Positions 60,835-64,000 of a stretch of DNA of 64,000 bases are shown piece after piece. The notes below the pieces were generated by a model. The model was given only the letters and a program-made list of their open reading frames with translations, had not been told where the DNA came from and ran no database searches. Source of the DNA: Diphasiastrum complanatum (taxonomy: Eukaryota > Streptophyta > Lycopodiopsida > Lycopodiales > Lycopodiaceae); NCBI GenBank assembly GCA_029204225.1, contig CM055106.1:41620368-41684367 (forward strand). The letters run 5' to 3'. The translations under genes were made by a program, and so were the position numbers. How positions within the stretch are numbered: position 1 is the first letter of the stretch; each line of letters opens with the position of its first letter.

Positions 60835-61095
60835 GTTGCAGCGGGTCGTGATCCGCTGCAACAGCGATCCAGAATGAGAATTCCGGATTGCCATTTTTTT
60901 TCTTTTTTGGAAAGAAAAAACACGAAATAGCTTAAAAAAAAACCTAAATGGCAGCATAGAAAAGATTTACAGACTGTCTAAACTATTTTACACGAAAGAA
61001 AACAAAGAAACATTATAAATTCTTTTTTTTAAAAGAAAAAGAAATTTTTTTAGTGCACGTTCCAGATCGCGTTCTGGATCAGAACGTGCAAGTAT
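60835..61095. repeat. hairpin-ended repeat downstream of CDC48B exon 6
   Basis: The left end is GTTGCAGCGG, an 8-nt loop and CCGCTGCAAC (60835-60862), an exact 10-bp stem. The right end has GCACGTTC (61055-61062) paired with GAACGTGC (61082-61089), enclosing a second stem CGTTCTG/CAGAACG. The interior starts TTCCGGATTGCC and is T-rich then A-rich. It shares interior and architecture with 56190-56455. Confidence 0.6.
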
Positions 61096-61154
61096 GATAG
61101 GTATGTAAGTCCTTATTAACATACAATATTGCTGGACTAGCTTTTTAGTGGTGA

Positions 61155-61289
61155 GAGTTATACAAGAATCCTCTATTAGATTCGTTGTGGATGAAATTTC
61201 ACCTCTACTAGGTGAAATTGTACAATTACTCTTACGTTCTTGTGGTGGCCATTATGACTCTCTGCGTCTCGTCCATAAATGCCAAACGG
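61155..61289 (+). pseudogene. exon-like fragment, possibly OTU-domain His loop
   Basis: A 45-codon plus-strand segment is open between TTTTTAG and ACG|GTAATA and reads FVVDEISPLLGEIVQLLLRS and CGGHYDSLRLV. OTU deubiquitinases end with a strand and a catalytic HYDS/HYNS word, which is the only basis for the suggestion. It does not join CDC48B exon 6 in frame. Confidence 0.25.
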
Positions 61290-61339
61290 TAATAACGTTG
61301 TACAGATGATAACAAATTACTATTTGCTAGTAACTAGTC

Positions 61340-63498
61340 TCAATTTATGATCATTGCTTCGGGAACATTATGTGGTGGATTGTTCCTTATGGATACCTAT
61401 GAGCGAAGAGCTTCATCATCTTTTTGTCTTGTTGCATCAAGTTCACATTCTTTGGAGTTGGCTGAATTATGGCATGCTAGGTTTGGACATCTCAACTTTG
61501 CTAGCTTGAAGATGTTGAAGAGATTCAATATGGTTAAAGACATTCCTAATATTAAGCATCCCTAAGGACATGTATGCGAAGGATGCATACTTGGAAAATT
61601 TCAAAGGCAAGCTTTTCCAATTGATGGAACTATTAGAGTTGATGGCAAATTTGATTTGGTTCATAGTGATGTATGTGGTCCAATGAGGACTGAATCCATT
61701 GGAAGGTGTAAGTACTTTGTTACTTTTATTGATGACCTTTCAAGATTTACATGGATTTATCCTATGAAGGCAAAATCTGAAGTTTTTCAACGCTTTTTAA
61801 GGATTTTCTAGCAATGATAGAAAACCAATTTGGGCACTCTTTGAAGATCTTACGTACCGACCGTGGAGAGGAATATATAAAGAATACGTTTGGTACTTAT
61901 CTTCAAAGCAAAGGTATCCATCATCAAATGACAACCCCTCCTCACAAGTTTTGGGCTGAAGCGGTTATAACGGCGGCTTACATTAGTAATCGGTGTCCTA
62001 CTAAAGCCTTGAAGGTATTAACTCCTTATGAAGTTTGGTATGGTAAGAAGCCTACTGTTTCTCACTTACGCATCTTTGGTTGCACGGCTTATGCTTTCAT
62101 TCCTGATAAGCTAAGAACCAAGCTTGATGATAAAGGAGTTAAATGCATATTAGCGAAAGCAAGGTTTGTTCAATATGGATACTAATAAAATCATAGTGAG
62201 TCGTGATGTTCATTTTGATGAAAAGACCTCCTATGATATTGCACCCACTCATGTCATGAAAGGGGACTTCCCCCATGATGCATATCTTGAAATATTTCCA
62301 GATTTGGTTTTGCCATTTAATCATGAAGATAAGGGACTGCCATCAACTTCTAGTGGACAGCCCACCACTTCAATTTTGCAGCCCATAGTTCATCAAGAAG
62401 AATCTATTTATGGTGAAAAGCAGCCTATTGAAGACATTGGACAACAAGGTCCAAGTTCGGAACACTTTGGACAACAAAGTGTTGACAAAGATAAGGCTGT
62501 TGGACAGCCCAAACCAGTCCCTAAATGGTTGTTGCAGACTTTGCAGGACAACAAAGTGGATCATTTCTATGAAGGGAAGACTCGTGCCTATACTAAATCA
62601 GTAGAATTTGCTGATTTTTCTGATTTTGCTCTTATTTCTATTGAGGATGGTGCAGTAGAACCTGTTTTTTATGAGCAGGCCAGAGGAGTAAAATGTTGGG
62701 AGGATGCGATGCAAGAGGAGTATAACTCACTCATGAAGAACCACACTTGAGTTCTTGATGATCTTCCACATGGAAAGAAAGCAGTTGGCTGTAAATGGGT
62801 ATACAAGATCAAATACAAGTCCGATGGTACAAGTGAAAGATACAAGGCGAGACTTTTCAGAAGGCTATGCGCAAAAGCAAGGGATTGATTATGAAGAGAC
62901 TTTTGCTCCTATCGCTCGAATGACTACCGTAAGGATAGTCACCGCCTTGGTTGCCCATCATGGTTGGCATATGCACCAACTTGACATAAAGACATCATTC
63001 CTCAATGGTGATCTAAATGAGGAAGTTTACCTGCAGCAACCTGCTGGTTTTTTGGTTGCAGGTCAAGAAGACAAAGTGTGTCTTCTCAAGAAGGCTCTCT
63101 ATGGACTTAAGCAAGCCCCAAGGATGTGGTATGAAAAGATACACACATACTTTTGTGATCGAGGTTCTCTAATAGTCCTAGTGAATCTACTCTTTATGTT
63201 ATGCATACTTCTGAATTTATCATCATCATTTTACTTTATGTTGATGATATTATCATTACGGGTAACAATGAGCAATATATTGAAGCCTTAAAATCTGATC
63301 TTGCTCGGTTTATGATACCTCAAATTTAGGTCAATTGCACTTTTACCTTGGTCATGAATTTTTGCAAGGAAGGGCTGGAATCTTCATCTCTCAACAACGA
63401 TACATTGAGCAGATTTTGAAATGATTCAAGATGGAAGATTGCAAGCCGGTTGCTACACCAATAGAGACGGGCCTGAAATTAACTCCAGAACAATGAAA
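61340..63498 (+). pseudogene. Copia pol fragment
   Basis: In normal Copia order: end of pre-integrase, integrase zinc finger (HARFGHLN...CEGCILGK), DLVHSDVCGPM and the second catalytic Asp in LRTDRGEEY. The text then jumps from HHQMTTPP to HKFWAEAV, so the segment with the catalytic Glu is deleted. It continues with the integrase C-terminus (HLRIFGCTAYAF), the RT start ([17 protein letters not shown]), [33 protein letters not shown] and, after a shift, [10 protein letters not shown] (about 63238). Stops and frameshifts occur throughout. RNase H and LTRs were not found. Confidence 0.9.
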
Positions 63499-63599
63499 AT
63501 AAAGGCAAACTTGGAACGAATCATGATTGCAAATTGTATAAGCTTCAACAGATCAATTATCAGATAACAAAGTTAAACTTGAAAGTAGTAGTAAGCTAT

Positions 63600-63985
63600 G
63601 TACTAATTTCTAAGAATCTAAATGATGAATCAAATTGGATGAATAGAAAATTAGACTTGGTGGGGGTAGGCCTCAAAATCTTGAGGCTAGAATATTTCCG
63701 GAACATGCTTAGGACTCTCGGTCTCTTGGTGACAAACCTCACCAAGAACCGACCTATGTCTAGTACCTCTCTAATCCATGGCAACTTTGCTATATCCTCA
63801 AATAAGAGGTCTAAAAAATGTGCAGCAGAGGGTGTCCAAAAAATCCAAGGGTACTTTTAATTTACCAGCTTCCCCATGGCAACACAATTTGCCGCATTGT
63901 TTGTGACAATTGCAAAGCACAACAATGCAACATTGGAAATCCATCATCCATGATCCAAGAATCAACATTGAAGAAGTAGTAAATA
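63600..63985 (-). pseudogene. hAT-family transposase fragment (DUF659 type)
   Basis: The minus strand reads AIVTNNAANCVAMGKLV, a stop, KYPWIFWTPSAAHFLDLLFE and DIAKLPWIREVLD. This follows plant hAT-like proteins: VVTDNAANY, WTPCAAHCIDLMLEDIGK. The catalytic Asp of TDN is replaced by Asn (TNN). It continues toward the right edge; the BED finger and dimerisation domain are not in the window. Confidence 0.85.
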
Positions 63986-64000
63986 TTAAGTAAAAAGTGT

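Noticed and set aside
61155-61289. Seventh exon of CDC48B
   Set aside because: It does not fit the phase of exon 6 and does not resemble the helical lid that should follow.

Overview
The window reads as a TE-saturated stretch of a land-plant nuclear genome. Two host genes sit at its edges: a GARP/MYB-CC transcription factor on the minus strand (left) and a CDC48B-type AAA ATPase on the plus strand (right). Both have standard GT-AG introns and both run out of the window. The very long TE-filled introns, non-L1 LINEs, CT-rich microsatellites and mixed Copia/Gypsy/Helitron/hAT relics suggest a large genome such as a fern or other non-flowering vascular plant. That lineage guess is inference; no rRNA, organellar or taxon-diagnostic gene is present.

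Layout. 1-13.9 kb: MYB-CC exons at 485-561 and 13699-13897 are separated by a 13,137-bp intron. The intron holds a hairpin-ended repeat, a small non-coding LTR element with a tRNA-iMet primer site, and three head-to-tail 5'-truncated LINE copies joined at CT microsatellites. 14-20 kb: upstream region of that gene, tandem duplications, no firm gene. 20.7-26.2 kb: a Copia RT scrap, an ~0.8-kb GC-rich minisatellite, a multi-exon pseudogene of unknown family (minus), a decayed transposase-like pseudogene (plus) and a tRNA-derived SINE. 28.2-44.3 kb: an extremely AT-rich block carrying a decayed GIY-YIG nuclease, split first by a 7.3-kb mosaic LTR retrotransposon (29172-36481, minus) and then by two abutting Helitrons (36753-43206, minus).

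The most striking object is the larger Helitron-like interval (36923-43206). It carries same-strand fragments resembling HSP90, a RopGEF, a thioredoxin, an arabinogalactan peptide and the terminal exon of COP9 signalosome subunit 6, plus unrecognised exon-like pieces. Its 3' end (CTAG) touches the 5' TC end of a 170-bp mini-Helitron without an intervening base.

47.7-60.2 kb: six consecutive CDC48B exons with intact Walker A and Walker B motifs and compatible phases. Their introns contain Gypsy fragments, tandem repeats and hairpin-ended non-autonomous repeats. 61.3-64 kb: a Copia pol fragment (plus) and a hAT transposase fragment (minus).

All gene identifications come from reading translations and splice sites by eye; no alignment or database search was run.
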